Shown here piece by piece: positions 1 through 10,346 of a stretch of DNA of 64,000 nt. Below the pieces are notes generated by a model, which saw nothing but the letters and a program-made list of their open reading frames with translations, had not been told where the DNA came from and did not search any database. How positions within the stretch are numbered: position 1 is the first letter of the stretch; each line of letters starts with the position of its first letter. The stretch lies in contig NZ_JAQJZJ010000003.1 in assembly GCF_027988105.1 (NCBI RefSeq), positions 1 through 64,000 on the forward strand. Reading direction: 5' to 3'. The position numbers and the translations under genes were made by a program. The DNA is from Pseudomonas aestuarii. Its GTDB lineage: Bacteria > Pseudomonadota > Gammaproteobacteria > Pseudomonadales > Pseudomonadaceae.

Positions 1-1
1 C

Positions 2-397
2 GCCAAGGCCGAGGCCCTCGGTCTGCCGGTGCTGGCGCGGATTGCCGGCTATGCCAACGCCGGCGTCGACCCGGCGATCATGGGCATCGGCCCGGTCTCC
101 GCCACCCAGCGCTGCCTGGCCAAGGCCGGCTGGAGCCTGGAGCAGCTGGACCTGATCGAGGCCAACGAAGCCTTCGCCGCCCAGGCCCTGGCCGTCGGCA
201 AGGAACTGCAGTGGGACGCGAGCAAGGTCAACGTCAACGGTGGCGCCATCGCCATCGGCCACCCGATCGGCGGTTCCGGCTGCCGGATTCTGGTGACCCT
301 GCTGCACGAGATGATCAAGCGCGACGCGAAGAAGGGCCTGGCCACCCTGTGTATCGGCGGCGGTCAGGGTGTGGCCCTGGCGATCGAACGCGGATAA
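2..397 (+). CDS. acetyl-CoA C-acetyltransferase (thiolase), C-terminal part
   Basis: This is the last 131 residues of a thiolase whose 5' end lies outside the window; the frame is already open at base 2. It would condense or cleave acetoacetyl-CoA and acetyl-CoA in the cytoplasm. The thiolase C-terminal domain is clear: NEAFAAQ, then GHPIGGSG carrying the active-site His, then CIGGGQG carrying the second catalytic Cys. The nucleophilic Cys of the N-terminal half is not visible here. It faces the liu operon tail to tail. Leucine breakdown yields acetoacetate and acetyl-CoA, so an AtoB-type role fits, although the exact substrate cannot be read from this fragment. Confidence 0.9.
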   Translation, partial: AKAEALGLPVLARIAGYANAGVDPAIMGIGPVSATQRCLAKAGWSLEQLDLIEANEAFAAQALAVGKELQWDASKVNVNGGAIAIGHPIGGSGCRILVTLLHEMIKRDAKKGLATLCIGGGQGVALAIERG

Positions 398-406
398 CCA
401 GGCTCC

Positions 407-464
407 CCTTGTAGGGCGGATACAACCCGCCGCCATCGGCGGATAAATCACCCGCCCTACAAGG
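407..464. repeat. GTAGGGCGG-type nested palindrome
   Basis: A perfect 13-bp inverted repeat (CCTTGTAGGGCGG at 407-419 with its complement at 452-464) encloses a second hairpin (CCGCCG at 427-432 with CGGCGG at 437-442). Related elements lie at 1592, 4529 and 6229 in gaps of the liu operon, so this looks like a dispersed REP/BIME-like intergenic repeat. Confidence 0.7.
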
Positions 465-499
465 CTAGGGGCAGCGGATAAGCAGTCCTAACAGCCAAG

Positions 500-535
500 C
501 GCCGGCCGCACCTCGATCGAGGGCGCCGGCGTTTT
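500..535 (+). terminator. probable terminator of the thiolase gene
   Basis: The stem CGCCGGC (500-506) with GCCGGCG (525-531) is followed by TTTT. The loop holds a second palindrome, CCTCGATCGAGG. It lies about 100 bp after the thiolase stop and reads in the right direction. Confidence 0.6.
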
Positions 536-567
536 CGTTGTTGTGCGAGAACCGCTGGTTGGCGAAC

Positions 568-599
568 AAAAAAAACCGCGGCACAGGGTGACCGCGGCC
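568..599 (-). terminator. rho-independent terminator of the liu operon
   Basis: On the minus strand, CCGCGG (592-597) pairs with CCGCGG (576-581), followed by a run of eight T (568-575). It lies about 20 bp beyond the liuE stop codon, at the end of liuABCDE. Confidence 0.8.
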
Positions 600-619
600 A
601 GGGAAAGGTGTGGCAGTGT

Positions 620-1522
620 TCAGGCCTGCGCCAGGCGGGCGCGGGCCACCCGCGAGCCGTTGGGCTTGTCCAGCACCGCGCAGATGCGCGCACCGGCCTC
701 GATCAGCAGATCCATATCGATACCGCTGCTGATGCCCAGGCCATTGAGCAGGTAGAGCACATCCTCGGTCGCGACATTGCCGGTGGCGCCCTTGGCATAG
801 GGGCAGCCGCCGAGCCCGGCGACCGAGCTGTCGAACACCTCGATGCCTTCCAGCAGGCTGGCGTAGATATTGGCCAGGGCCTGGCCGTAGGTGTCGTGGA
901 AATGCCCAGCCAGTTTGTTGCGCGGTACCTTGCTGCCGACGACTTCGATCAAGCGCCGGGTTTCTCCAGCGGTGCCGGCACCGATGGTGTCGCCGAGGGA
1001 AATCTCGTAGCAGCCCATGTGGTACAGCTCGCGGGCCACCTCCGCCACTTTGGTGGGGGCGATGCTGCCCTCGTAAGGGCAGCCGAGCACGCAGGACACG
1101 TAGCCGCGCACGCGAATGCCCTGCTGCTTGGCGGCGTCCATCAAGGGCAGGAAACGCTCGAGGCTTTCGCTGATCGAGCAGTTGATGTTCTTCTGCGAGA
1201 AGGCCTCGGAGGCGGCGGCGAAGACGGCCACTTCCTTGACTCCGGCCTGCAGTGCCGCCTCGAAGCCCTTGAGGTTGGGGGTCAGGGCGGCGTAGGTCAC
1301 GCCGGGTGCCTGCTTGATCTGGGCGAACACCTCGACACTGCCGGCCATCTGCGGCACCCACTTGGGCGCGACGAAGCTGCCGACCTCGATATAGCTCAAG
1401 CCGGCGGCGGTCAGGTCATCGACCAGGCGCACCTTGTCGGCCACGCGGATCGGCTGTTTTTCATTCTGCAGGCCGTCGCGCGGACCGACTTCGACCAGGC
1501 GTACCTTGCTGGGAATTGTCAT
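620..1522 (-). CDS. liuE: hydroxymethylglutaryl-CoA lyase
   Basis: A 300-residue HMG-CoA lyase that splits 3-hydroxy-3-methylglutaryl-CoA into acetoacetate and acetyl-CoA, the last step of leucine degradation. Visible signatures are GPRDGLQNEK near the start with the catalytic Arg and metal-binding Asp, the family motif around VLGCPYEGSI with the catalytic Cys, and GHFHDTYGQ with metal-binding His residues, in a TIM-barrel-sized protein. The frame stays open upstream to 1615, but the ATG at 1522 gives the normal family start (MTIPSKVRLVEVG) and has an AAGAGA-like ribosome site. It is the last gene of liuABCDE, after a 136-bp gap containing a palindromic repeat. Confidence 0.96.
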   Translation of the reverse strand: MTIPSKVRLVEVGPRDGLQNEKQPIRVADKVRLVDDLTAAGLSYIEVGSFVAPKWVPQMAGSVEVFAQIKQAPGVTYAALTPNLKGFEAALQAGVKEVAVFAAASEAFSQKNINCSISESLERFLPLMDAAKQQGIRVRGYVSCVLGCPYEGSIAPTKVAEVARELYHMGCYEISLGDTIGAGTAGETRRLIEVVGSKVPRNKLAGHFHDTYGQALANIYASLLEGIEVFDSSVAGLGGCPYAKGATGNVATEDVLYLLNGLGISSGIDMDLLIEAGARICAVLDKPNGSRVARARLAQA

Positions 1523-1591
1523 TGCGTCATCTCTTGAATCGGGATCTTGGGCTTCGTATCCAGGCAGCACCTGACGAAGAAGCTTGGACGC

Positions 1592-1624
1592 TAGGATGGG
1601 TAAGACTTCGTTCACCCCATCCTA
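1592..1624. repeat. GTAGGATGGG-type palindrome between liuD and liuE
   Basis: TAGGATGGG (1592-1600) and CCCATCCTA (1616-1624) form a stem with a 15-bp loop. It belongs to the same loose family as the elements at 407, 4529 and 6229 and sits in the liuD-liuE gap. Confidence 0.6.
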
Positions 1625-1658
1625 CGCAGTCAATAGTGCATTCGACAGCAGCGAGCCA

Positions 1659-3623
1659 TCAGGCTTCGTCCAGCTCCACCAGCACGCTGCCTTCGCTGAC
1701 CATCTCGCCTTCGCTGCAATACAGCGCCTTGACCGTGCCGGCATGGGGCGCGCGGATGCTGTGCTCCATCTTCATCGCTTCCAGCACCACCAGCGCGGTG
1801 CCGGCCTCGACCTGCTGGCCGGCTTCGACCAGTACGCGGACGATGCTGCCATTCATCGGCGCCGTCAGGCCACCGTGATGGCTGTGGCTGGCTTCGACTT
1901 CGGCAATCGGGTCGAGCTGGCTGATGGCGTGCAGGTCGCCCTGCCATTCCAGGTAGAGGGTGTCGCCCTGGCGGATGGCATGCAGGCGCCGTTGCAGTGC
2001 GTCTGGCTGAACCTCGGCATCTCGCGGGCTGCTGCACAACAGCGTTTCGCCCTGCAGCCGGGCGACGCCGCAGGCGCGCACCTTTTGCGTGACGCCGTCA
2101 CAGGCCAAATGCAGGTCGATTTCGCTCGGCAGACCGGCGCGCCAGCCACTGGTGCCGGCCCATGGCGAATGGACGTCTTCGTGCTTGCGGCGTAGCGGCT
2201 CGCTCTGGGCAAAGGCGTCGCCAGCCAGTTGCCAGAACTCGGCGGGCAGCTCGCTTGGCGGCGGCAGCAGTTGCGCTTCGTAGCGCGGAATAAAGCCGGT
2301 ATCCAGCTCGGCGTCGGCGAAGGCCGGGTGGGCCAGCACGCGACGCAGGAACGCCAGGTTGGTCTTGACCCCGCCGATGCAGGTCTCATTGAGCATCGCC
2401 AGCAGGCGCAGGCGCGCTTCCTCGCGGTTGTCGCCCCAGGCGATCAGCTTGCCGAGCATCGGGTCATAGAAGGGCGAGACCTCGTCGCCTTCGGCCACAC
2501 CGGTATCGACTCGCCGGCCCGGGCCGGCCGCGGGTTCGCGGTACAGGCTCAAGCGCCCGGTGGAGGGCAGGAAGTCGTGCTCCGGGTCTTCGGCATACAG
2601 GCGCACCTCGATGGCATGGCCGATCAACGGCACCTGCGCCTGGGTCAGCGGCAGCGGCTCGCCACGGGCGACGCGGATCTGCCAGGCGACCAGGTCCAGG
2701 CCGGTGATGGCCTCGGTGACCGGATGCTCGACCTGCAGGCGGGTGTTCATCTCCATGAAGAAGAAGTCGCCGCGCTCGTCCAGCAAAAACTCGACGGTAC
2801 CGGCGCCGACATAGCCGATGGCCTGGGCGGCCTTGACCGCGGCCTCGCCCATGGCGCGGCGCAGTTCCGGGCTGAGACCCGGCGCCGGCGCCTCCTCGAC
2901 CACCTTCTGGTGGCGGCGCTGGATCGAGCAGTCGCGCTCATTCAGGTACAGGCAGTGGCCGTGCTGGTCGGCGAACACCTGAATCTCCACATGCCGCGGC
3001 TTGAGTACGTATTTTTCCACCAGCATGCGCGAATCGCCGAACGACGACTGCGCCTCGCGCTGGGCGGAAGCCAGGGCTTCGCCCAGTTCGCTCTCGCGCT
3101 CGACCACCTTCATGCCCTTGCCGCCGCCACCAGCGGTGGCCTTGAGCAATACCGGGTAGCCGATGACTTCCGAGGCGGCGCGGAAGGTTTCCAGATCCTG
3201 GGCCTCGCCGTGATAGCCAGGCACCAGCGGCACGCCGGCGGCGTCCATCAGCGCCTTGGCCGCGGACTTGCTGCCCATGGCGTCGATGGCACTGGCCGGC
3301 GGGCCGAGGAACAGCAGGCCGGCCGCTTCGATGGCGCGGGCAAAGCCGGCGTTCTCGGAGAGGAAGCCGTAGCCCGGGTGGATGGCCTGGGCGCCGCTGG
3401 CCTGGGCCGCGGCAATCAGTGCGTCGATGCGCAGGTAGCTGTCGGCCGGCTTGGCACCGCCCAGGTCGATGGCGATGTCCGCCTCGCGCACGTGGCGGGC
3501 GCTACGGTCGACGGCGCTGTGTACCGCCACGGTGGTGATGCCCATGGCCTTGGCCGTACGCATCACCCGGCAGGCGATTTCGCCGCGGTTGGCGATCAGC
3601 AGGGTGTCGATGTGCTTGCTCAT
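1659..3623 (-). CDS. liuD: methylcrotonyl-CoA carboxylase, biotin-carboxylase (alpha) subunit
   Basis: A 654-residue alpha subunit of 3-methylcrotonyl-CoA carboxylase. It carboxylates its own biotin with ATP and bicarbonate, for transfer by LiuB. The N-terminal biotin carboxylase domain begins with IANRGEIACRVMR and contains the glycine-rich ATP loop GGGGKGMK and the motif EMNTRLQVEHPVTE. The C-terminal biotinyl domain carries AMKMEHS with the biotinylated Lys. Length and domain order match the family. The ATG at 3623 is preceded by CAGGAG, which lies inside a partial copy of the liuC 3' end. It is the fourth gene of liuABCDE. Confidence 0.97.
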   Translation of the reverse strand: MSKHIDTLLIANRGEIACRVMRTAKAMGITTVAVHSAVDRSARHVREADIAIDLGGAKPADSYLRIDALIAAAQASGAQAIHPGYGFLSENAGFARAIEAAGLLFLGPPASAIDAMGSKSAAKALMDAAGVPLVPGYHGEAQDLETFRAASEVIGYPVLLKATAGGGGKGMKVVERESELGEALASAQREAQSSFGDSRMLVEKYVLKPRHVEIQVFADQHGHCLYLNERDCSIQRRHQKVVEEAPAPGLSPELRRAMGEAAVKAAQAIGYVGAGTVEFLLDERGDFFFMEMNTRLQVEHPVTEAITGLDLVAWQIRVARGEPLPLTQAQVPLIGHAIEVRLYAEDPEHDFLPSTGRLSLYREPAAGPGRRVDTGVAEGDEVSPFYDPMLGKLIAWGDNREEARLRLLAMLNETCIGGVKTNLAFLRRVLAHPAFADAELDTGFIPRYEAQLLPPPSELPAEFWQLAGDAFAQSEPLRRKHEDVHSPWAGTSGWRAGLPSEIDLHLACDGVTQKVRACGVARLQGETLLCSSPRDAEVQPDALQRRLHAIRQGDTLYLEWQGDLHAISQLDPIAEVEASHSHHGGLTAPMNGSIVRVLVEAGQQVEAGTALVVLEAMKMEHSIRAPHAGTVKALYCSEGEMVSEGSVLVELDEA

Positions 3624-3661
3624 GCTTGTGGCTCCTGCCGGAGGGATTGGCGTTTATCGAG
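3620..3661 (-). repeat. partial duplicate of the liuC 3' end at the liuD start
   Basis: This stretch resembles the end of liuC (3709-3747): GCTCCTGCC and GCGTTTATCGAG are shared exactly, with a few substitutions and a 3-bp gap between them. Read on the minus strand the copy would encode LDKRQSLRQEPQA then stop, against LDKRKPSWQEQQ then stop in liuC. The copy supplies the ribosome-binding sequence of liuD. Confidence 0.6.
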
Positions 3662-3708
3662 CCAGCTGTCGCACTGGACGGTATGCAGCACTGGGTCGCG
3701 AGGCATAG

Positions 3709-4506
3709 TCATTGTTGCTCCTGCCAGCTGGGCTTGCGTTTATCGAGGAACGCACGCAGGCCTTCCTGGCCTTCGGCGCTGACGCGGATGCGGGCGATGG
3801 CGTTTTCGGTGTAACGGCGCAGGGCCGGGGTGAGCACGCCGCTGGCGACTTCCTTGAGCAGGTCCTTGCTCGCCTGCATCGCCTGCGGGCTGTTGAGCAG
3901 CAGGTTGGCGACCCAGTCGTTGACCGCGTCGTCCAGCGCCTCGGCCGGGTAGCTCTCGGCCAACAGGCCCAGTTCACGGGCCCGCTCGCCGCTGAAACGT
4001 TCGGCGGTCAGGGCATAGCGGCGCGCCGCGCGTTCGCCGATGGCCTGCACGACGAAGGGGCTGATCACCGCCGGGGCCAGGCCGATACGCACCTCCGACA
4101 GGCACAGTTGCGCGTCGTCGGCGCCGATGGCCATGTCGCAGCAGGCGATCAGGCCCAGGGCGCCGCCGAAGGCCGCACCCTGGACCACGGCCAGGGTCGG
4201 AATCTTCAGCTGGTAGAGGTTGTGCATCAGCTCGGCCAGTTCCCGTGAATCGGCCAGGTTGGCGCTGTAGTCGAGGGTCGCGGCGTGCTGCATCCAGGCC
4301 AGGTCGGCACCGGCGGAGAAGTGCTTGCCGCGGCCGCGCAGCAGCAGGAAACGCAGGCTCTTGTCGGCCTGCACCTCATCGAGGGCGAGGATCAGCTCGC
4401 GGATCATCTCGGCGTTGAAGGCGTTGTGCTTGTCGGCGCGATTGAGCCAGAGGGTGGCGAAACCGCGCGGGTCTGTTTCGAGCTGGATGGTGCTGAAATC
4501 GGTCAT
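3709..4506 (-). CDS. liuC: methylglutaconyl-CoA hydratase
   Basis: A 265-residue enoyl-CoA hydratase/isomerase family protein that hydrates 3-methylglutaconyl-CoA to HMG-CoA. Crotonase features seen are LNRADKHNAFN, the oxyanion-hole region GKHFSAGADLAWM, and GAAFGGALGLIACCDMAIG followed by LSEVRIGLAPAVISPFV. The start at 4506 (MTDFSTIQLE) is preferred over the longer open frame because it gives the usual family N-terminus. It lies between liuB and liuD, and the gap before it holds a palindromic repeat. Position in liuABCDE makes the substrate assignment secure. Confidence 0.93.
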   Translation of the reverse strand: MTDFSTIQLETDPRGFATLWLNRADKHNAFNAEMIRELILALDEVQADKSLRFLLLRGRGKHFSAGADLAWMQHAATLDYSANLADSRELAELMHNLYQLKIPTLAVVQGAAFGGALGLIACCDMAIGADDAQLCLSEVRIGLAPAVISPFVVQAIGERAARRYALTAERFSGERARELGLLAESYPAEALDDAVNDWVANLLLNSPQAMQASKDLLKEVASGVLTPALRRYTENAIARIRVSAEGQEGLRAFLDKRKPSWQEQQ

Positions 4507-4528
4507 CTGAACTCCAACTGCTAACCAT

Positions 4529-4578
4529 GTAGGGCGGGTGCAACCCGCGTGTGTTCTGGCGGGTTTCACCCGCCCTAC
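4529..4578. repeat. GTAGGGCGGGTG nested palindrome between liuB and liuC
   Basis: GTAGGGCGGGTG (4529-4540) pairs perfectly with CACCCGCCCTAC (4567-4578), and AACCCGC (4542-4548) pairs with GCGGGTT (4559-4565) inside it. It is the clearest member of the repeat family in this window and would form a stable hairpin in the liu transcript. Confidence 0.75.
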
Positions 4579-4587
4579 GGTTATCGA

Positions 4588-6195
4588 TTACATGCGGAAC
4601 ACACCAAAGGTGGTCGGCTCGATCGGCGCATTGAGACTGGCCGACAGCGCCAGACCGAGCACCTCGCGGGTCTGTGCCGGGTCGATCACGCCGTCGTCCC
4701 ATAGCCGCGCGCTGGAATAGTAGGGATGGCCCTGGCGCTCGTACTGCTCGAGGATCGGCTGCTTGAGCTTGGCTTCCTCCTCGGCGGAGAAGTCGTGGCC
4801 GGCGCGGGCCGCCTGCTCGTGCTTGACCTGGACCAGCACGCCGGCGGCCTGTTCGGCGCCCATCACGCCGATCCGCGCGTTCGGCCACATCCACAGGAAA
4901 CGCGGGTCGTAGGCGCGGCCGCACATGCCGTAGTTGCCGGCGCCGAAGCTGCCGCCGATGATCACAGTGAACTTCGGCACCTTGGCGCAGGCCACGGCGT
5001 TGACCAGCTTGGCGCCGTGCTTGGCGATGCCGCCGGCCTCGTACTTCTGCCCGACCATGAAGCCGGTGATGTTTTGCAGGAACAGCAGGGGGATGCCGCG
5101 CTGGCAGGCCAGTTCGATGAAATGCGCGCCTTTCTGCGCCGATTCGGCGAAAAGAATCCCGTTATTGGCGAGGATCGCCACCGGATAACCCTGGATATGC
5201 GCGAAGCCGCAGACCAGGGTGGCACCGAACAGCGCCTTGAACTCGTCGAACAGCGAGCCGTCGACGGTGCGCGCGATCACTTCGCGCACATCGAAGGGTT
5301 GCTTGGCGTCGGCCGGGATCACCCCATAGAGTTCTTCGGCGTCGTACAGCGGAGCGATCGGCTCGCGGTTGTTCAGCACGCCGAGCTTGCGCCAGTTCAA
5401 GTTGGCGATGCTGCGCCGGGCCAGGGCCAGGGCGTGCTCATCGTTGTCGGCGTAGTGGTCGGCCACCCCCGAGGTCTTGCAGTGCACGTCGGCGCCGCCC
5501 AGGTCCTCGGCGCTGACCACCTCACCGGTGGCGGCCTTCACCAGCGGCGGGCCGGCGAGGAAGATGGTGGCCTGGTTGCGCACCATGATCGCCTCGTCGG
5601 CCATGGCCGGCACATAGGCGCCGCCGGCGGTGCAGGAGCCCATGACCACGGCGATCTGCGGGATGCCCATGGCGCTCATGTTGGCCTGGTTGAAGAAGAT
5701 CCGCCCGAAGTGCTCGCGGTCGGGGAACACCTCGTCCTGGCGCGGCAGGTTGGCGCCGCCGGAGTCCACCAGGTAGATGCACGGCAGGCGGTTCTGCTGG
5801 GCGATGGCCTGGGCGCGCAGGTGCTTTTTCACGGTCAGCGGGTAGTAGCTGCCGCCTTTCACCGTGGCGTCGTTGGCCACGATCATGCATTCGACGCCTT
5901 CGACCCGGCCGATGCCGGCGATCACCCCGGCGGCGGGCACCTCTTCGCCATAGACGCCGTGGGCAGCCAGCTGGCCGATCTCGAGGAAGGGCGAGCCGAG
6001 GTCGAGCAAGCGGTTGATCCGCTCGCGCGGCAGCAACTTGCCGCGCGAGGTGTGCCGATGCTGGGCCTTCTCGCCGCCGCCTTCATGGACACGGGCGAGC
6101 AGGGCGCGCAGGTCGTTGACCTGGGCGAGCATCGCCGCACTGTTGGTGGCGAACTCCGGGGAGCGGTTGTTGATCTGGGTATGCAGGATGGCCAT
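4588..6195 (-). CDS. liuB: methylcrotonyl-CoA carboxylase, carboxyltransferase (beta) subunit
   Basis: A 535-residue carboxyltransferase subunit that moves CO2 from the biotin of LiuD to 3-methylcrotonyl-CoA, giving 3-methylglutaconyl-CoA. The two crotonase-like halves are visible: an N-terminal part with [35 protein letters not shown] and [11 protein letters not shown], and a C-terminal part with [28 protein letters not shown] and [10 protein letters not shown]. The start at 6195 ([15 protein letters not shown]) is chosen because the upstream extension runs through a palindromic repeat. It follows liuA with a 115-bp gap. Confidence 0.96.
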   Translation of the reverse strand: MAILHTQINNRSPEFATNSAAMLAQVNDLRALLARVHEGGGEKAQHRHTSRGKLLPRERINRLLDLGSPFLEIGQLAAHGVYGEEVPAAGVIAGIGRVEGVECMIVANDATVKGGSYYPLTVKKHLRAQAIAQQNRLPCIYLVDSGGANLPRQDEVFPDREHFGRIFFNQANMSAMGIPQIAVVMGSCTAGGAYVPAMADEAIMVRNQATIFLAGPPLVKAATGEVVSAEDLGGADVHCKTSGVADHYADNDEHALALARRSIANLNWRKLGVLNNREPIAPLYDAEELYGVIPADAKQPFDVREVIARTVDGSLFDEFKALFGATLVCGFAHIQGYPVAILANNGILFAESAQKGAHFIELACQRGIPLLFLQNITGFMVGQKYEAGGIAKHGAKLVNAVACAKVPKFTVIIGGSFGAGNYGMCGRAYDPRFLWMWPNARIGVMGAEQAAGVLVQVKHEQAARAGHDFSAEEEAKLKQPILEQYERQGHPYYSSARLWDDGVIDPAQTREVLGLALSASLNAPIEPTTFGVFRM

Positions 6196-6228
6196 CTGGC
6201 GCTCCGGGTCTACTGGCTGACAACGCGT

Positions 6229-6299
6229 AGGGTGGGTTGAGCGAAGCGATATCCACGCGGTTTCGGGTTCGATGGGTATCGCGTTGCTCAACCCATCCT
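6229..6299. repeat. AGGGTGGGTTGAGC palindrome between liuA and liuB
   Basis: AGGGTGGGTTGAGC (6229-6242) pairs with GCTCAACCCATCCT (6286-6299) with one mismatch, and a further GCGATA/TATCGC pair lies inside. This is the GGTGGGTT variant of the same intergenic repeat family. Confidence 0.65.
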
Positions 6300-6310
6300 C
6301 CGGCTCTGGC

Positions 6311-7474
6311 TTATTTGGTTTCGTTGAACAGCTCGCGGCCGATCAGCATGCGCCTGATCTCGCTGGTGCCGGCGCCGATTTCGTAGAGCTTGGCGTCGCG
6401 CAGCAGGCGGCCGGTGGGAAATTCATTGATGTAGCCGTTGCCGCCGAGGATCTGGATCGCCTCCAAGGCCATCTGGGTCGCACGTTCGGCGCTGTAGAGG
6501 ATCACCCCGGCGGCGTCCTTGCGGTTGGTCTCGCCGCGGTCGCAGGCCTGGGCCACGGTGTACAGGTAGGCGCGGCTGGCGTTGAGCTGGGTGTACATGT
6601 CGGCCACCTTGCCCTGGATCATCTGGAACTCGCCGATGCTCTGGCCGAACTGCTTGCGGTCGTGGATATAGGGCACCACCACGTCCATGCAGGCCTGCAT
6701 GATGCCGATCGGGCCGCCGGCGAGGACCACGCGCTCGTAGTCGAGGCCGCTCATCAGCACCTTCACGCCGCCGTTTTCCTTGCCGAGGATGTTCTCTTCC
6801 GGCACCTCGACGTCATCGAAGAACAGCTCGCAGGTGTTGGAACCGCGCATGCCCAGCTTGTCGAACTTGCTGCCGCGGGAAAATCCCTTCCAGTCGCGCT
6901 CGACGATAAAGGCGGTGATGCCATGGGCGCCCTTGTCCAGGTCGGTCTTGGCATAGATCACATAGGTGTTGGCATCCGGGCCGTTGGTGATCCAGGTCTT
7001 GCTGCCGTTGAGCACGAAGTGATCGCCGCGACGCTCGGCGCGCAGCTTCATCGAGACCACGTCGGAGCCGGCGTTCGGCTCGCTCATGGCCAGGGCGCCG
7101 ACGTGCTCGCCGCTGATCAGCTTGGGCAGGTACTTGGCCTTCTGCTCAGGCGTGCCGTTGCGGTTGATCTGGTTGACGCACAGGTTGGAGTGGGCACCGT
7201 AGGACAGGCCGACCGACGCCGAGGCGCGGCTGATTTCCTCGATCGCGACCACGTGGGCCAGGTAGCCGAGGCCGGCGCCGCCGTATTCCTCGGACACGGT
7301 GACCCCGAGCAGGCCCATGTCGCCGAACTTCTTCCACATGTCGGCGGGGAACAGGTTATCGCTGTCGATGGCGGCGGCGCGCGGCGCCAGTTCCGCGGCG
7401 ACGAAGGCCTGGACCTGGTCGCGGAGCATGTCGATGGTTTCGCCGAGGGCAAAGTTGAGGGACGGATAGCTCAT
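6311..7474 (-). CDS. liuA: isovaleryl-CoA dehydrogenase
   Basis: A 387-residue FAD acyl-CoA dehydrogenase oxidising isovaleryl-CoA to 3-methylcrotonyl-CoA. The family blocks [17 protein letters not shown], the WITNGPDA strand and a C-terminal [14 protein letters not shown] are present. The position near the C-terminus that carries the catalytic Glu in most acyl-CoA dehydrogenases is Gly here (YEIGAGTS). The mid-protein motif [12 protein letters not shown] supplies the Glu used by isovaleryl-CoA dehydrogenases, which supports the substrate call. It is the first gene of liuABCDE, with a LiuR-type palindrome about 50 bp upstream. Confidence 0.96.
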   Translation of the reverse strand: MSYPSLNFALGETIDMLRDQVQAFVAAELAPRAAAIDSDNLFPADMWKKFGDMGLLGVTVSEEYGGAGLGYLAHVVAIEEISRASASVGLSYGAHSNLCVNQINRNGTPEQKAKYLPKLISGEHVGALAMSEPNAGSDVVSMKLRAERRGDHFVLNGSKTWITNGPDANTYVIYAKTDLDKGAHGITAFIVERDWKGFSRGSKFDKLGMRGSNTCELFFDDVEVPEENILGKENGGVKVLMSGLDYERVVLAGGPIGIMQACMDVVVPYIHDRKQFGQSIGEFQMIQGKVADMYTQLNASRAYLYTVAQACDRGETNRKDAAGVILYSAERATQMALEAIQILGGNGYINEFPTGRLLRDAKLYEIGAGTSEIRRMLIGRELFNETK

Positions 7475-7525
7475 GGGGGCACCTTGTTGTCGTTGTCGGG
7501 GGGGAGGCTTGTCAGCCCGTATACC

Positions 7526-7541
7526 TTTACGTTAACGTAAA
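7526..7541. promoter_or_regulatory. LiuR-type operator between liuA and an acyl-CoA synthetase gene
   Basis: TTTACGTTAACGTAAA is a perfect 16-bp palindrome in the divergent region. On the liuA strand it is followed two bases later by TATACG, a possible -10 box. That spacing fits a MerR-family regulator acting between the promoter boxes. Similar sites lie at 10274, 16988 and 28751. Confidence 0.8.
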
Positions 7542-7626
7542 GCTGGCTTCGCGCGCTGTCAAGTCTCCGATAGTGGGCGCCGCCCGGACGCCAGACCTCA
7601 GAACAAGCAAAAGAATCGAGGAACTC

Positions 7627-9309
<1,683 letters not shown>

Positions 9310-9367
9310 GCGTTGGCCCTTGCGGCGTCCGTCAGTCGGGCGCCGCTGCAGATCATGGAGTAATCCG

Positions 9368-9958
9368 ATGTCCCCGCAGATCAGTCGCTTTGCACTGCCC
9401 GAAAACCTCGAACAATTACCGCAAGACCTGCACCAGCGGATACTCGCGGTGCAGGAGAAGGCCGGCTTCGTGCCCCATGTGTTCCTCATGCTGGCCCACC
9501 GCCCGGACGAGTTCCGCGCCTTTTTCGCCTACCACGACGCCCTGATGGAGCGCGAGTCCGACAGCCTGACGCCGGCGGAAAAGGAGATGATCGTGGTCGC
9601 CACCAGTGCCCGCCACGGCTGTCTGTACTGCGTGGTGGCGCATGGCGCGGTGTTGCGTATCTACAGCAAGGATCCGCTGCTCGCCGACCAGCTGACGGTC
9701 AACCACCGCACGGCGCCGATCGGCGAGCGCCAGCGCCTGATGCTGGATTTCGCCTTTCACGTCGGCCTCGAACGTGGCGGCCTGGATGGCGACTGGCAGG
9801 CACGCCTGCAGGCCGTCGGCTTCAGCCTCGACGACATCTGGGACATCGGCGCCATCACCGCCTTCTTCAGCCTGTCCAACCGGCTGGTGTCGCTGGCGGG
9901 CACCCCGCCCAACGCCGAGTTCTACCTGATGGGCCGCGTGCCCAGGGCGCCAAGTTGA
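9368..9958 (+). CDS. AhpD-like (carboxymuconolactone decarboxylase fold) peroxidase-related protein
   Basis: A 196-residue protein of the AhpD/CMD superfamily. The redox motif C-x2-C-x3-H is seen in ARHGCLYCVVAHG, preceded by an acidic helix (LTPAEKEMIVVA) that usually supplies the proton-relay Glu. Length and sequence fit the peroxidase-related enzyme subfamily rather than true AhpD. ATG 9368 is chosen because it begins the conserved region and the longer frame adds only Arg-rich translation. It lies 58 bp after the synthetase and may be co-transcribed. A thiol-peroxide or reactive carbonyl detoxification role is inferred only. Confidence 0.8.
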   Translation: MSPQISRFALPENLEQLPQDLHQRILAVQEKAGFVPHVFLMLAHRPDEFRAFFAYHDALMERESDSLTPAEKEMIVVATSARHGCLYCVVAHGAVLRIYSKDPLLADQLTVNHRTAPIGERQRLMLDFAFHVGLERGGLDGDWQARLQAVGFSLDDIWDIGAITAFFSLSNRLVSLAGTPPNAEFYLMGRVPRAPS

Positions 9959-10346
9959 AACGGCCTCTCTAGCGACAGTGCAAGCTTCCCCGGCCATGCC
10001 GGGGGGGCGAGCATGACTTCTGCTTCTTTCCATTGCGCGTTCAGGGGCGGGGCAGGGCTGTGCGCAGTGGGTGTGCCGGCTGCAGTGGGTACGATATTTA
10101 TGCATAACGCACCTGATAATTTACTCATTATTATTTAATAAATGCCTGCCTATACTCGATTTCAACGGATTGACCGAGGGCAGCAGGCCAGCAGGGCCTG
10201 GCATCCTCCAGACGAAAACTGCGGTGTCAGTCGAATAGTAACCAGTCAGTCGAAAGTAGACTTTGGTATAGTGTTTACGTTTACGTAAAGGTAGTATTGT
10301 CAGCAGCGCCATAACCAATAAAAACAAGCAGGTTAGAGGGCTCCAC
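9959..10346. other. 388-bp intergenic region upstream of the ABC transporter
   Basis: No gene was found. A hairpin CCCCGGC-CAT-GCCGGGG at 9988-10004 has no T-run and may end the synthetase/AhpD-like transcript. An AT-rich patch covers 10110-10145. The LiuR-type site at 10274-10289 and the putative -10 TAGTAT at 10292 precede the transporter. Confidence 0.6.
10274..10289 (+). promoter_or_regulatory. LiuR-type operator of the ABC transporter operon
   Basis: TTTACGTTTACGTAAA differs from the perfect palindrome at 7526 by one central base. It is followed after two bases by TAGTAT, the same operator-to-(-10) layout as at liuA, and lies 58 bp before the first transporter gene. Confidence 0.75.

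Noticed and set aside
2229..3782. 517-codon plus-strand frame opposite liuD
   Set aside because: A shadow of the liuD coding frame with no domain and biased composition; liuD itself is unmistakable.
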